A DNA stretch of 64,000 nucleotides from Styela clava (taxonomy: Eukaryota; Chordata; Ascidiacea; Stolidobranchia; Styelidae), in assembly GCF_964204865.1 (NCBI RefSeq), contig NC_135252.1, positions 14,095,383-14,159,382 on the forward strand, read 5' to 3'. Below the pieces are notes generated by a model. It was given only the letters and a program-made list of their open reading frames with translations. It ran no database searches and was not told the origin of the DNA. The position numbers were made by a program, and so were the translations under genes. Shown here piece after piece: positions 27,501 to 36,558 of the stretch. Numbering within the stretch: position 1 is the stretch's first letter; the number at the start of each line of letters is the position of its first letter.

Positions 27501-27834
27501 AATTGATCAGTTTATTAAATGGGAGTGAACAGTAACGATAAACTTTTTTAAAAAAAATTATATAATTAAGCCACCCTATAGCATCAGCGATTAGTACGAG
27601 TCCAAGTTATTTTGATGAGTCTAGTCACTTCAATTCCACAATTTGCATCAAAAATATCTGAATACATATAACAGTATAAGCTACAATAAATCAGTAATTT
27701 TAAATATTTACCTTTACATATTTACGTTCTTTTTGACTTAATTCAGCTAAATGACCCTTGAAAGAATTCATGCAAAGATGTCCATTTTTGTTAAGCAGGA
27801 CTTTCTTGAAATAATCAATAATATTCTTTTCCAT
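9571..27834 (-). CDS. ZNF598: ZNF598-type RING/C2H2 E3 ubiquitin ligase with two cold-shock-like modules, 26 exons, 967 aa
   Basis: ZNF598/Hel2 ligases detect collided ribosomes and ubiquitinate 40S proteins. Exons (minus): 27834-27712, 26057-25865, 25249-25171, 24673-24604, 23970-23858, 23396-23270, 22920-22817, 22539-22420, 21279-21168, 21085-20989, 20256-20197, 19595-19445, 19066-18944, 18212-18123, 16938-16832, 15968-15799, 14992-14919, 14680-14568, 13912-13826, 13153-12965, 12267-12121, 12009-11954, 11425-11287, 10849-10708, 10095-9993, 9585-9571. All junctions are GT-AG, phases fit, and the total is 2904 nt. RING at residues 110-149 (CTVC, CRHPICYRC, CPVC); VVF follows as in the family. 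C2H2 fingers at ~200-360 include HPLCRFCDYRYLDNDELLRH. FNEFPSL at ~500 matches the family's FPSL motifs. Cold-shock-like modules at ~400-472 and ~559-637 (YSFIE/NVFFDLEA; FGFIQ/NVYFNIEA). Acidic run at 836-882. Residues 1-70 look winged-helix-like. Ligase identity is firm; the extra domains are inference. Confidence 0.93.
11800..11905. repeat. hAT-type MITE remnant (ZNF598-type intron)
   Basis: CAGTGTTTCCCAGCC at the left and GCGAAACATTGTTCC at the right recall the CAG-type ends of the 7470-8147 element, and GGGTCGTGACC sits inside. No intact target duplication is visible, so this is a decayed relative. Confidence 0.45.
14453..14562 (+). repeat. Dispersed repeat R1, copy 3 (ZNF598-type intron)
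   Basis: Contains GACATGGACTGGTAATC, GCCATATGATAAAGCC and GATAAATATGTAAATCCTAT in the standard R1 order. Its far edge almost touches the 3' end of the exon at 14680-14568 on the minus strand. Confidence 0.65.
15425..15705. mobile_element. hAT-like non-autonomous element, CAGTGG ends (ZNF598-type intron)
   Basis: The left end is CAGTGGTGTGCC and the right end, read inverted, is CAGTGGCCTGCCTAGAGGGG. GCCCGGGGCG and GCCCAGGGCG blocks lie at the two sides. The same right terminus recurs at about 63395-63460 (GCCCGGGGCGGCT ... CTCTAGACACGCCACTG). No matching target duplication could be seen. Confidence 0.6.
16051..16376. mobile_element. MITE with CCGAGTTTCCCCGAAAATAA ends (ZNF598-type intron)
   Basis: The left end is ACCGAGTTTCCCCGAAAATA followed by AGACCT. 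The right end, inverted, is ACCGCGTTTGCCTGAAAATA followed by AGACTGG. TA flanks the CCG ends on both sides, so a TA target duplication is possible. An internal CCCCCGAAAATAAGCCCTAG block suggests a nested or repeated terminus. No coding sequence. Confidence 0.65.
18481..18582. mobile_element. Short fold-back MITE (ZNF598-type intron)
   Basis: About 25-bp inverted termini: CTCCTGAAGTATGCGCACCA at the left and, inverted, CTCCTGAAGTTTGCGCACCA at the right. They surround a second small palindrome (CCTGAACTCAGG) and GGTTAGGGTTCAGG. Transcribed RNA would form a near-perfect hairpin. The termini are related to those at 24163-24404. Confidence 0.75.
18657..18775 (-). repeat. tRNA-derived SINE, diverged second copy (ZNF598-type intron)
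   Basis: On the minus strand it reads GCTTGGTCTAAACGAGGC (A-box region), then GAGTTCGAATTTT (B-box region), then the tail ACACCCTGGGTGAGGTGGTG. It matches the element at 2765-2897 in the same order. Confidence 0.55.
22195..22315 (+). repeat. 3' tail of a non-LTR-type retroposon (ZNF598-type intron)
   Basis: GATTACGGAGTCGAAATGAA followed by CTTATATTTAT is matched on the opposite strand at about 27160-27250 (GATTATGGAGTCGAAATAAA followed by CTTATACTTAT). Upstream TAATCTGTTTTTATTTGTTT is shared too. A conserved end followed by an A/T-rich tail suggests a LINE or SINE 3' end; the class is inferred. Confidence 0.45.
24163..24404. mobile_element. MITE with about 50-bp inverted repeats (ZNF598-type intron)
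   Basis: The left arm GCTCCCGAAGTATGCGAATC...AAGATGGCGGACATCGGAA is mirrored at the right by TTCCGATGTCCGCCATCTTG...GTTCGCATACTTCGGGAGC, with only a few mismatches over about 50 bp. AAAATT occurs just outside both ends and may be the target duplication. The interior carries GTTAGGGTTAGG and a TTTTAGTTCTATTA block also found at 2499-2600. No coding sequence. Confidence 0.85.
26229..26335 (+). repeat. Dispersed repeat R1, copy 4 (intron 1 of the ZNF598-type gene)
   Basis: GACATGGACTGGTAACTGG, CCCATATGATTAAGCC and GATAAATATGTAAATCCCAT in order. It is the least diverged of the four R1 copies. Confidence 0.65.
27160..27250 (-). repeat. 3' tail of the retroposon family seen at 22195-22315 (intron 1 of the ZNF598-type gene)
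   Basis: The minus strand carries TAATCAGTTTTTATTTATTT, then GATTATGGAGTCGAAATAAA and CTTATACTTATACC, collinear with the plus-strand copy. Confidence 0.45.
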
Positions 27835-28473
27835 GGTGGTCAACAGAATAACTGAGATAATTTGAGGCTACACTGTTTAACAATGATAAAAAAATTAATT
27901 AATTTCAATGATCTGACTAAATTTTAGGTAAATTACATTGTGTACATCAAAGAAAGCTTTTTTTGTCGATTGCAATTTGGCGGAACAGACATAGACTACA
28001 TAAAAAAACATCTCGCTATAAAGACAATTGCGCAGGGGAATCCCCAGTGGGAAAAATATCATTTCGACACGAAACCACAGTAGTTTGGTCAGATGGATGT
28101 TTGATAGATTTTTGTTAGAGCCGGTGTAGAAATTTATATGGTTCTATCAAATGTGAAATTGCAAAGTCTAGTCTCGAGTATTGGCATATCGTGCTAAGCA
28201 CCTGATATATCACCGCGCATATTCGCATGCTAGAATCTCGACGGATTGTTTACAAGAGTCTGTGGCATCTTTCTCCATCATCCCAGTCCAGTAATCGGAG
28301 ACAAATAACTATTGTTGTAGCGGCCATGATTGTAAACAGTGACCGCTCCTTTTGTTTTACCTAGTAACTAAACTGGCAACGGTAACTTTGGGTGTTGAAC
28401 CTTAACCATTTTGACATTGGCGCGATCTCTTTCGGCGTGAGCCACTTGGAGGTAGGACGTGTAAATTTGTATC
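27835..28473. promoter_or_regulatory. Upstream region of the ZNF598-type gene
   Basis: This is the gap between the ZNF598-type start codon and the next candidate gene, which is on the same strand. It must contain the 5' UTR and promoter, since the ATG at 27834 sits in exon 1 (context ACCACCATGG, close to Kozak). It is locally less AT-rich than its surroundings. I see no TATA box that decides a start site. Confidence 0.35.
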
Positions 28474-28788
28474 CTAACCAATCAAAGGGGATTTGGTATT
28501 ATTAATTAGGCTTAGTTTTGATTTACATCTAATAATTCTGTTTTTCTTGTTTCGTATAGTATAATTGGTCCCTCCTGTGTAATAGCACTGTATATTACCG
28601 GATTTCTGTTTGACAACTATTTCACCAACTTTTGACTCAACAATAAACATCTTTGGACAATCATTTCGAGACTTTGGAAGAAACTCAGTCAGAACTGCGT
28701 CATCAAAAATAAAGTGCCTGTACAATCTATTTGTTCCAATCGCTCTAACGAGCACGTCGTATGGTGGCTGAGCTGTTATAATCGTCAT
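28474..28788 (-). CDS. Hypothetical protein, 104-codon open frame, probably an exon
   Basis: The frame has mixed, non-repetitive amino-acid use, including TNRLYRHFIFDDAVLTEF, PKMFIVESKVGEIVVKQK and possible N-glycosylation sites NYT and NNT. It ends at a stop near 28474. A good acceptor, TTATAACAG, lies just inside its 5' end, so the true exon may begin at the following CTCAGCCACC. The neighbouring upstream frame (28855-29055, same strand) encodes a signal-anchor. Together they could be one type-II membrane protein, but I found no donor that joins them in phase. No family was recognised. It sits outside the tandem array and has no second copy in the window. Confidence 0.4.
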   Translation of the reverse strand: MTIITAQPPYDVLVRAIGTNRLYRHFIFDDAVLTEFLPKSRNDCPKMFIVESKVGEIVVKQKSGNIQCYYTGGTNYTIRNKKNRIIRCKSKLSLINNTKSPLIG

Positions 28789-28854
28789 GTATCATTTCAT
28801 ACCATATCCTTATTATTATCTCATGCTTTAAACCGTAAATATATACTACTAAGT

Positions 28855-29055
28855 TCAAACATCATTTAAAGGCAAGACCAATTTCGTAATTTCTGGACTG
28901 CGTCCTTTTTGTGTCATGGTGAAGTTCGTGAAAATTTCTGATTCTGAGTAAGATGTATCGTATTTAAAACGGGATAAATAAAAAAAAATACTGATTTGTA
29001 TGGCGATAAACGCTAATGATATTTTCCAATCCTGATTGACTGACCAATTTGACAT
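28855..29055 (-). CDS. Hypothetical signal-anchor protein fragment, possible first exon of the gene at 28474-28788
   Basis: 66 codons starting MSNWSVNQDWK. A hydrophobic span follows (ISLAFIAIQISIFFYLSRF, about residues 12-30), then a polar segment with an N-glycosylation site (NFT). A short N-terminus followed by one membrane span is the layout of type-II Golgi or secretory proteins; that is topology, not proof of function. A stop follows NDV. A splice donor GTTTGA at the NDV codons is possible but out of phase with the best acceptor of the next frame. Not recognised. Confidence 0.35.
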   Translation of the reverse strand: MSNWSVNQDWKISLAFIAIQISIFFYLSRFKYDTSYSESEIFTNFTMTQKGRSPEITKLVLPLNDV

Positions 29056-29156
29056 TACGTTTCTGATAAACAGAAGACTTTCAGAAATTCTTATTATAGA
29101 TAACGAGGATTTTTACAATCTAGTTTTCTTACATTGCTCAAAGATTTGGTATAAAT

Positions 29157-29574
29157 AGGGTTACCATATTTTTGTGACTTCAGAGTGGGAGCTTATAAAT
29201 ACAACGACCCCTTAGCTGTGATTTTGTAACTTTACATTTTCCGATTTTACTACATAGGCCTACATTTAAAGCTATCCCGGCTGTCTTCATTGACCATATT
29301 GTCATCGAGATTTAATGCGCATATTCTCTGTCCAAATATCAGGTTCAGTTCGAAAAATGGCAAGGAATTGTCGTTAACGATACCGGTACAAATAATTCGA
29401 ATTTAGACTAATTAGTATTGGTTTTACATGCGATGCGTTTTCTAACAATGTTAGCGAGAAACAACGAAACAAACGCATTTACCTACCCAAAGCGGGACTT
29501 TTGGCTGACATGGCGGGACAAGACGCTAAAAAGCAGGAATGTCTCGCCTAAATCGGGACGTATGGTAAGCCTAC
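29157..29574. mobile_element. hAT-like non-autonomous element at the left edge of the array
   Basis: The left end is AGGGTTACCATA. The right end, inverted, is GTAGGCTTACCATACGTCC. GTATAAAT occurs directly outside both (29149-29156 and 29575-29582), an apparent 8-bp target duplication. The interior carries GGCGGGACAAGACGC and GTCTCGCC blocks. The tandem array begins inside this element at 29264, so units 2 and 3 keep only its right part (from 38602 and 48182). Confidence 0.7.
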
Positions 29575-31625
29575 GTATAAATATAGTGCAATCAGGCAGC
29601 TAACTATCGCATTAGTAAAGTAGTCTTACTCTTCATTATGAAGCAAATTTTCTGTTTGGGAGGGGCGTGTCCTACGGTAAGTCCATACCAGTATTGCAGC
29701 TCAGCAATTCCATCGGATTCCATAAGTCTTTGTATTCAATGTAGAAAAATTTACATGCAAATGGTTAGAAGCAAAGGTTGCAAGGACAGGATATTGATAG
29801 GCCTATGTGTTCGACTGCAAATCGAAATTAACCGTGTTTCAATGTTTTATAAAAAAAATCATTATTTGTGTGTCATGCTGTAATTGCCTCATCGTTTTTG
29901 ATAAGACCCTGAGTTGGTATAGTTATATTTAAAAGCAGAATATCCAATCAAATGGACGTTTTGGATGCATGAGCATGCCTGATTGGTAGAAATGACGACT
30001 GTTGGATTTTAAAAAAAATCATCGTGTTACGAATATTGGAAAAACAATCGTGCTAATCGTAGGATTACCTAACATAACTTTATTTTGGATAAGCGTTTTA
30101 GTCTTTAGGTAATTTATAAAACAGGTTTCTGTTACAATTATAGCCATTTATTGGAGGAATCTCAAAATCAAACGATAACGAATTGGACAGTAATGTTTCT
30201 ATTTACGCAACTTTGTTTGAAATCTTTCATACATCCGCATATTTCGTATTAATCTGAAACGTACACTGTGATTGATGAGCTTTACTTCGAGGCTTTGGGT
30301 CAGATTGCCTCATTTTTCTATTCTGCAAGGTGTTGTTGTAGAATCTTCTTCCTTCACACTGCATTGTTCAAATACTTAGTATCGTTTTCTAGCCGCCATT
30401 ACATTGCACACGATCCACAGCACAATTAAACAATTTGAAGCAACTGGGTTTCTTCAATGGTACGAGCCACAGCAAATGCAATGTAACAATGTTGAATAAG
30501 AGATGAAAGCTAATATTTTGGCATCATCATGGGAGTTCTCTGAAGACTTGAATGGACTTGTTTAAAACACAGTTAGGCTAATCGACGCGATTTTAACAAT
30601 CGCATTGGATTTGAAATTTTTCCTATTGACACGATTAACGATTAGAAACCATTAATTACAGATATGAAGACTTCGCTGAATGAATGCGGCGCGGAGAAAT
30701 GGGCATTAACAGAGAACCGTTAAAAATAATAAGTATGAAGCAAGTAACGTTTTATACTCCTTTTTTAAAAAAAAATGTTTATTTGATTATGAGCAGATAC
30801 ATGCGACAAAACATAACAGTTCGAGCTCATTATTTATTTTTTACTGAACGCCGGAGTTTCCGATACCATTAAATGTTAATTTGAATTTTGGTATAGCGAA
30901 AGTTTACAATTTATCTATTATATAAACTATTTGGATTTTATGTTTAGCAATTTTGGTCATATGAACATGAGCGTTTCGCAAAACAGAAAGAACAGAAAAA
31001 TTTGAGGTGAAATATCGCGCCAAGTATAAAATTAAAAAATATAATCATGACAATACCCTTCCAGTGACTTCGCCTATCTTGGAGTAATGAATATTTGAAA
31101 TTGATCTCCTCGAATGCCTGTGTTAGCCTACTATTACTATGTACAAAATGCGCTTTTTATTCATCTTGTCATTCAGAAAAGGATGAGACTTTTTTTTATA
31201 TATATTTAAACGGATTTTAATTGTTATTGCAAATGCACATCCAAAAGTTTAATTCCGAGTTAATAATTTTGTTATCGCACTATGATGCTACATCTCTGTG
31301 ACCTTTCTATGATTTTGTTTACGCCCTAGTGATCAGTATTGTACTTGATCAAAGTATAGTATAATATGTATACATTTTAACACATGCCCTCTAAGTCTAA
31401 ACTATACAATAAATCTGATTTAAAGTGTCGAATAGGGGGAATTTTTTTTTATATTTATCAGCCGACTCATTTTTGTCTTTATTTTATAATTTCATATCGT
31501 AATAATCCATACTGACAGTTTGATCACAGCGTAAATAAAATGGTCAGGATCTGTATTTCTGCACTGTATTTCTATAAAAATTTGTACTATTGCCCTTTTT
31601 TAACATTGTTTTATTTAAATAAAAT

Positions 31626-31652
31626 CTCCCTCTCTCTCTCTCTCTCTCTCTA
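31626..31652 (+). repeat. (CT)n microsatellite directly upstream of a TATA promoter
   Basis: An uninterrupted CT run ends about 17 bases before the TATAAATA box at 31668. The equivalent runs at about 41024-41041 and 50604-50621 are shorter, so the repeat length differs between units while the promoter that follows is identical. Confidence 0.85.
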
Positions 31653-31700
31653 GTCCTACGGCGCATTTATAAATAGAGAGATCGGACTTTAGCTTGCGCC
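31653..31700 (+). promoter_or_regulatory. Conserved TATA core promoter, interior type
   Basis: GGCGCATTTATAAATAGA, with TATAAATA at 31668-31675, followed by TTTAGCTTGCGCC. The same core occurs at 41058 and 50638 (interior positions) and at 38302, 47882 and 57458 (unit ends). All six have the identical 18-base core although the flanks differ. In the interior copies the signal exon that should follow lies in inverted orientation, so what this promoter now drives is unclear. Confidence 0.5.
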
Positions 31701-32186
31701 ATAGAAAAAGATCTGGAGCCTCAGATAGATTATACGTTACTAACTGCACCAGTTAAACACAAAACTCAATTCCCTTGTCATGTAAATTGTAAACCATTAA
31801 TGGTTCTAGAATGAAATAAATCCTGTTAATTTTATAGTTCGGCCGTTGGCACAGTTGATCATCATACCGTAAATATATACTACTACGATGATACACGTTT
31901 GGCACGATTCAAATGAATATATTTCTCTGGTAAATTTAACGAAATGATTATATTTAGTCAATATATATATTTTAAACTTCGGCTGATGTCGCTAATTGTT
32001 AGGGGATTTGTTTAAAATTTAGAAAATGGATGAAATCGTGTGCTGTGCATTGAACTAGAACAACGAACATTAAATGAGGTCCGTACTTGGTATGAAAATC
32101 CTCATTTCACGCTATTCCAAAACTTCGTGTGCGTCAAGTTCATATCAAATATTTGAACTAAATTGCCTTCGAGACAAGTCCATGCT

Positions 32187-32372
32187 TAATGGCATCTTAC
32201 TTTGACACGTATAAGTCTTTTTCCAAGATTGTTATATCCTGAAATGTATGAGGTAGCCGACACATAACTTGCAAAAAAATCCGGACGATGTCACCACAAC
32301 TATAAGGAAACATAAAATCAAACCACGAGAAGCTAACAACAAACGTAATAATATGCTGAAATTCAAATACAT
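32187..32372 (-). pseudogene. Frameshifted signal-peptide-like exon (unit 1 copy of candidate D)
   Basis: Same sequence as the open frames at 41533-41718 and 51113-51298, starting ATG TAT TTG AAT and running through a hydrophobic LILC region. One extra base (TCCGGA instead of TCCGA, near 32280) shifts the frame in the middle. It is oriented against the upstream TATA promoter at 31668. Confidence 0.4.
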
Positions 32373-32399
32373 ATCTTACTTTTTAGCACTTTTTAAATA

Positions 32400-33840
32400 A
32401 AAATGTTATTACATTTTATTATTTAAGTTATACATTGACAATTCTCATTCTTCGACGAGAATACTTGAAAAAAAAATATACTTCATGACGACAAATACAA
32501 ATGTGATAAATTTTAGTTTTATGCTTCTCGTTTACGACGAGGCTTTCTACAATGCCAGTTTCTCGCTTTGGAAATTTTTTAAGCTTAGTATCAACTTTCA
32601 GGAATCATGCAATAAATGTTTTAGCTGTTTTAATCTGATAATCAATCTTCAGATGATAGTTGTACGGGCGTGGAAATTTATCAACATAGACAATTGGTTT
32701 TACTAATCGTGCAGTCGTCGCGAATGATTCAGAATTTCTACGATTTGAACAAAGTTTGTTTTATTTCAACTGAAATGTCTTGTTTAAAAAATTTTGCAAT
32801 GGTAGTGTAACATATTCGTAGGAACAATCTATGTTTGAAATTTTGTATCAATATAGATGTCTAATATTTTCTCGTGGGCATGAAAGTAAACATAGGAATA
32901 GGCTTAACACAATAATAAAGAAAGTGATCAAAAAAAGATTTATATTTTAATCGTGTTTTTTTTTCATAATTATATTTTTATCCGTAATTGCTGAATTTAA
33001 GACACCAAAAATAAATCTGCCTAAATTTTTAATTGATCATTTTACGTCAAACCTTGACGTCCTGAACGTCTATTGTTAACATTGCGTCTCATGCAGTAAG
33101 CTTTAGGAACAACAACTTGTTGATATTTCATGGTTTAATCGCGTTTTGTATATTTTGTTTACCACTCGCTTTATATATTGTTTATACGCACTCTGTATTT
33201 TTGTATTTAGATTGTCCGTGAAACGTGACGATTTGGTCACACCTGTCATTCATCTGATAGATTCATCTGTGACATATCAGATAAAGGGTTTATCCTCGCT
33301 GTAACGTTTATAATATACTCTCTTAAGTATCAGAGTTATTAGAGGCTGAGCCGTAGTACGAGAATTTATTACTTCAACCAAATCAGTCCGAAATGTTTTC
33401 ATTAAATAAACAAAGGATTATAGAAACGATTTAATTTTAATTACATTGAAAACGATATGATAATCAAACAGTTGTTTAGACAAAGATTCACAACTTTACT
33501 TCTTTCATTAATACTCTTCGAATATTAAAAATTCAAAACAGGGAGGGTTTTGTATTTTCTTTTTTAGAATGCCTGATTTTTATAAGATCGCTTTTCAGTG
33601 GCGTTATTTTTTTTATTGTATACCCTCTTGTAATTTTGGGAAACTGAAAACCGTCCAGGGCCACGCTCGGGGATTAATGATGGGCTATTACTAATCAACG
33701 AGAGTAGTGGACACTATATGATTGGATGTTGATTTGAATGCAACCATTCACATATATGCTTGAAAACACAGAACGCTAACCGTTTTAATATTTGGACACT
33801 CTATTCGAATGTCCAAAATAAAGACAGAACCTGAAAATTT
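32400..33840. other. Unit 1 interior between candidate D and gene A1
   Basis: No gene is firmly supported. A plus-strand promoter-like region lies at about 33235-33360: GGTCACACCTGTCATTCATC, then GTTTATAATATAC. Downstream is a short frame that in unit 2 (43055-43132) reads MPGFYKIAFQWRY followed by a hydrophobic run and a stop, preceded by the acceptor-like TTTCTTTTTTTAG. A paralogous stretch occurs at 59390-59640 in the right flank. It could be a further small secreted-peptide gene, but I could not build a complete model. Confidence 0.3.
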
Positions 33841-34442
33841 ATATTTGTATAAAAATATATATAGAAAAAATGAATAATATTTTGTCCACTCTAGACTGGT
33901 GGTGCTGTTTGTAACAAATTAAATTCATTACTGTCAGAGAATACTTTTTATATAAGGTCTCGTAACGACTAAACAAGAATAGAATCCGTCGGATTTTAAC
34001 ATGGTTTGCAAAGCATCAACACACATTACCGGCACTGATCCACACATGATGAGAGAACAGCACTGCTATGACCCTTAAATACCACACCATCGAACAAACA
34101 AAATTGTGAATTGAGGCATAGATACAGTTTATAACCATGTTGCAATATAAAATTATTTCACACAAGTATAGAAATATTGCATGGAAACGAAATGACAAAC
34201 GGAAATATTTGTAAATCTTAGATACAGTATACGCAATATATGCTAGCACGTATTAAAAAAATTGTCACAATTGTCAAAAAAGTTCTTGTGGTGTTTTTGG
34301 ATGTTAGAAAAAGTGTAGAATAACAATTTGTTATATATTAGATAAAATAACCGTCGTCATGCAATTAAATAACGTATCGTCCTATTTTCTATGCACCAAG
34401 AACGTTGTATATTTTCCCGAGAGTGAACACCGCTTTCAGTCA

Positions 34443-34858
34443 CTATTCAAAATCAAAGAACGGATCTTCATCTGTTAAATTAAAAATTTGTTTTTGTAAT
34501 TTATATATATTTCCAATGCAATGTAATGATGATTTGATTCAAATGCTTCGCTGATATAAGTTGAATAAATCGGGCAGCAAAGAACTTAATATTGCGGTCT
34601 TACCTAATATAATTGATCCTTTCCTTCGTACGTCCGTGGGCCACCACGATGGAGGCGCTGAGTCTATTCTGAAAGTGAATTATAAAATTGTACATAATAA
34701 TTTAAAATTTTCTTTACATTCCACTATCTTGAACTAACTTTCAATTTTACTAACCTTGAACTCCGGCCTTTTTCAGGCTCTGAGGCTGAGATTAGGACGA
34801 TACTAGATATCAAACAAAACAATAGAAAAATTGCTTTAACTAATCCCGCAATCATCAT
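34443..34858 (-). CDS. Secreted peptide precursor A1 (unit 1), 3 exons, 65 aa
   Basis: Exons 34858-34755, 34668-34604 and 34471-34443, all GT-AG and in phase (198 nt with stop TAG). Two ATGs stand in tandem; the first is used here. Residues 1-25 form a signal peptide (MMIAGLVKAIFLLFCLISS... ending LISA). Then come SEPEKGRSSR, IDSAPPSWWPTDV, the basic site RRKG, and SIILDEDPFFDFE. TATA box at 35039-35046 (minus), about 180 bases before the ATG. Compared with the B genes the basic site ends in Gly rather than Arg, and the residue before it is Val, not Gly. No family recognised; a secreted bioactive or antimicrobial-type precursor is an inference from the layout. Confidence 0.78.
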
Positions 34859-35038
34859 GAAAAAATTAGAATTTTTAAGATTCAAATGATTATTCTAAAT
34901 ACTTCTGTCGTGAGTGTTGGCGCCGAGAATATGATTCAATTTTATGTACGATTTGCTGTTTATAGAAAATCGCATCCCCGTCATATGGTTCGCCACCAGT
35001 CTCCGACGGAAAAAAAATCTAAATTTGCTGATGTTGTA

Positions 35039-35215
35039 TTTTTATAATGAACCGCATTGATAAGTTATATTTATATTGTGTTTGATTCAATGTCATTAAG
35101 CTGGGAGGATTTAAACCACACCTACTGTAGAAAATGCACAAGCTTCACAGAATTTTCAAGGTAACTTCTGATGGCACGAAGCGTCTAATAAGACCATTTG
35201 CATGGTTTAAATATA
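35039..35215 (-). promoter_or_regulatory. Promoter module of peptide gene A1
   Basis: On the minus strand: octamer ATGCAAAT (35196-35203), GACGCTTCGTGCCATCA, T-box-like TAGGTGTG (35117-35124), then TATAAAAATACAACATCAGC (TATA at 35039-35046). Block order and spacing are kept at all six peptide genes and at the orphan copy 61335-61525. Binding factors are inferred from motif resemblance only. Confidence 0.6.
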
Positions 35216-35239
35216 GAAATGTTTCAAACTGAAGAATTA

Positions 35240-35774
35240 AGTCCCATGTCACATTGCCGAATTGAAGTGCAGTAGAAACTGGTTTCATATTAAGAAACTG
35301 TTAACAATTCAGACGTTACTCATAATTCCAAATGTATTACCTAATAACTGTCTTGTTAGGTACACCACCAGAACGTGTACCCTCAAAAACTGGTACCTAA
35401 ACGCCGTTCCCGAATGGCTTTTCCAGTATGACTGTACCCAGCCTGCTGTCACTGTGCCAAGGTGATATTCCCTTTGGTCGTTGCTATGCTGTTTGCTGCC
35501 CATGGTTACCCCTCTCGTACTTGACGGTGCCCAGAGTCTCTTTTCTGTAACAAATTTGGTTTTTGGACTTGATATTTGATATATTAATTTATATATTGTT
35601 CGTCTTATTTCTATTAAACTTGTATCAAAGTTAGACTCCTATCACAGGTATCGCTGATCAATAACCAACTTTGGTTTTTCGCGTCACCTTTCACCATGAA
35701 ATGTCATTTTCAACTTTTTTTATGTTCACTGTGAGTGCATTTTCATTTTGGTGAAAAATAAACTACTGACTGAC
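35240..35774 (+). mobile_element. Retroposon 3' fragment between A1 and B1
   Basis: This block of about 535 bp is present upstream of every A gene (also 44820-45360 and 54403-54941) but absent from the paralogous place upstream of the B genes (around 37380) and of the orphan copy (around 61555). It ends in GAAAAATAAACTACTGACTG, a CTGA-repeat tail typical of LINE or SINE 3' ends. The empty-site comparison shows it entered one half of the A/B duplication before the 9.5-kb unit was amplified. Open frames within it are not supported as genes. Confidence 0.6.
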
Positions 35775-36558
35775 TATTTTCCTTTTTAAACTAAAAATAA
35801 ACATTTAACGTCATCAATTACACGATGATTAAGAGATAAATACGCCAAGGCAAATATTTAAAACAGAAAGATTCTATATTTGAGTACATGAGCATAAAAC
35901 AATCTAAACATAATTTACTTGAACTAAATCTATGTAAAACTAAATTGATGTTCAAATTTCCAGGATAAACACAGACTCAGAAAATTTACATTAGTACAAG
36001 GAAAATGAATAATATTTTGCCCACTCTAGGATGGTGGCGCTGTATGTGACAAATTAATTCATTGTTGTCAGAGTGTATTTATTATATAAAGACTCGCAAC
36101 GGACAAACGATAACAAAATCAGTCAAAATTTAACATGGATTGCAAAGCATCAATACACATTACCGACACTGATCTACGCATCATGCGAGAACAGCACTCT
36201 CATGAGCACAAATATCATACCCACAAAGAAAACAAATTGTGCGTCGAGATATAGGTTTAATTTATAAATGCAAAATTATTTCGCACAAATGTAGAAATAA
36301 TATACAAAAACGAAACGGCAAATATTTGTAGATCTTAAATACACTATATAAGCATTATGAGCTAACATTTTCAGTTCGTCAAAAAAGTTGTCACAACTGT
36401 CAGAAAGTTCTTGTGGGGTTTCTGGATGTTATAAATAGTGTAAATTTGTTTATATCAGATAAAATAATCGTTGTCATAAAATTAAATATCGTATTGTCAT
36501 ATTTTTCATGTAGCAAGAACGTTGTATATTTTCCGGGAGTGAACAGCGATTTCAGTCA

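Noticed and set aside
29638..29883. Frame MKQIFC..., repeated at 38984 and 48564, downstream of a TATAAATA
   Set aside because: The apparent TATA is the target duplication of the hAT-like element. A GTAAGT follows 13 codons in, with no matching second exon, and unit 1 differs by length changes. Possible but unsupported.
34001..34078. Short plus-strand frame after a TATATAAGG box, recurring at 36135 and 63824 (M.CKAS.H.T.T pattern)
   Set aside because: The differences between copies mostly change amino acids, the reading length varies, and the sequence lies in the 3' flank of the peptide genes. Similarity is explained by duplication of the flank.
35262..35465. Plus-strand frame MKCSRNWFHIKK..., repeated at 44842 and 54426
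   Set aside because: It begins without an ATG and sits inside the retroposon-derived insertion. It is conserved only because the units are recent copies.
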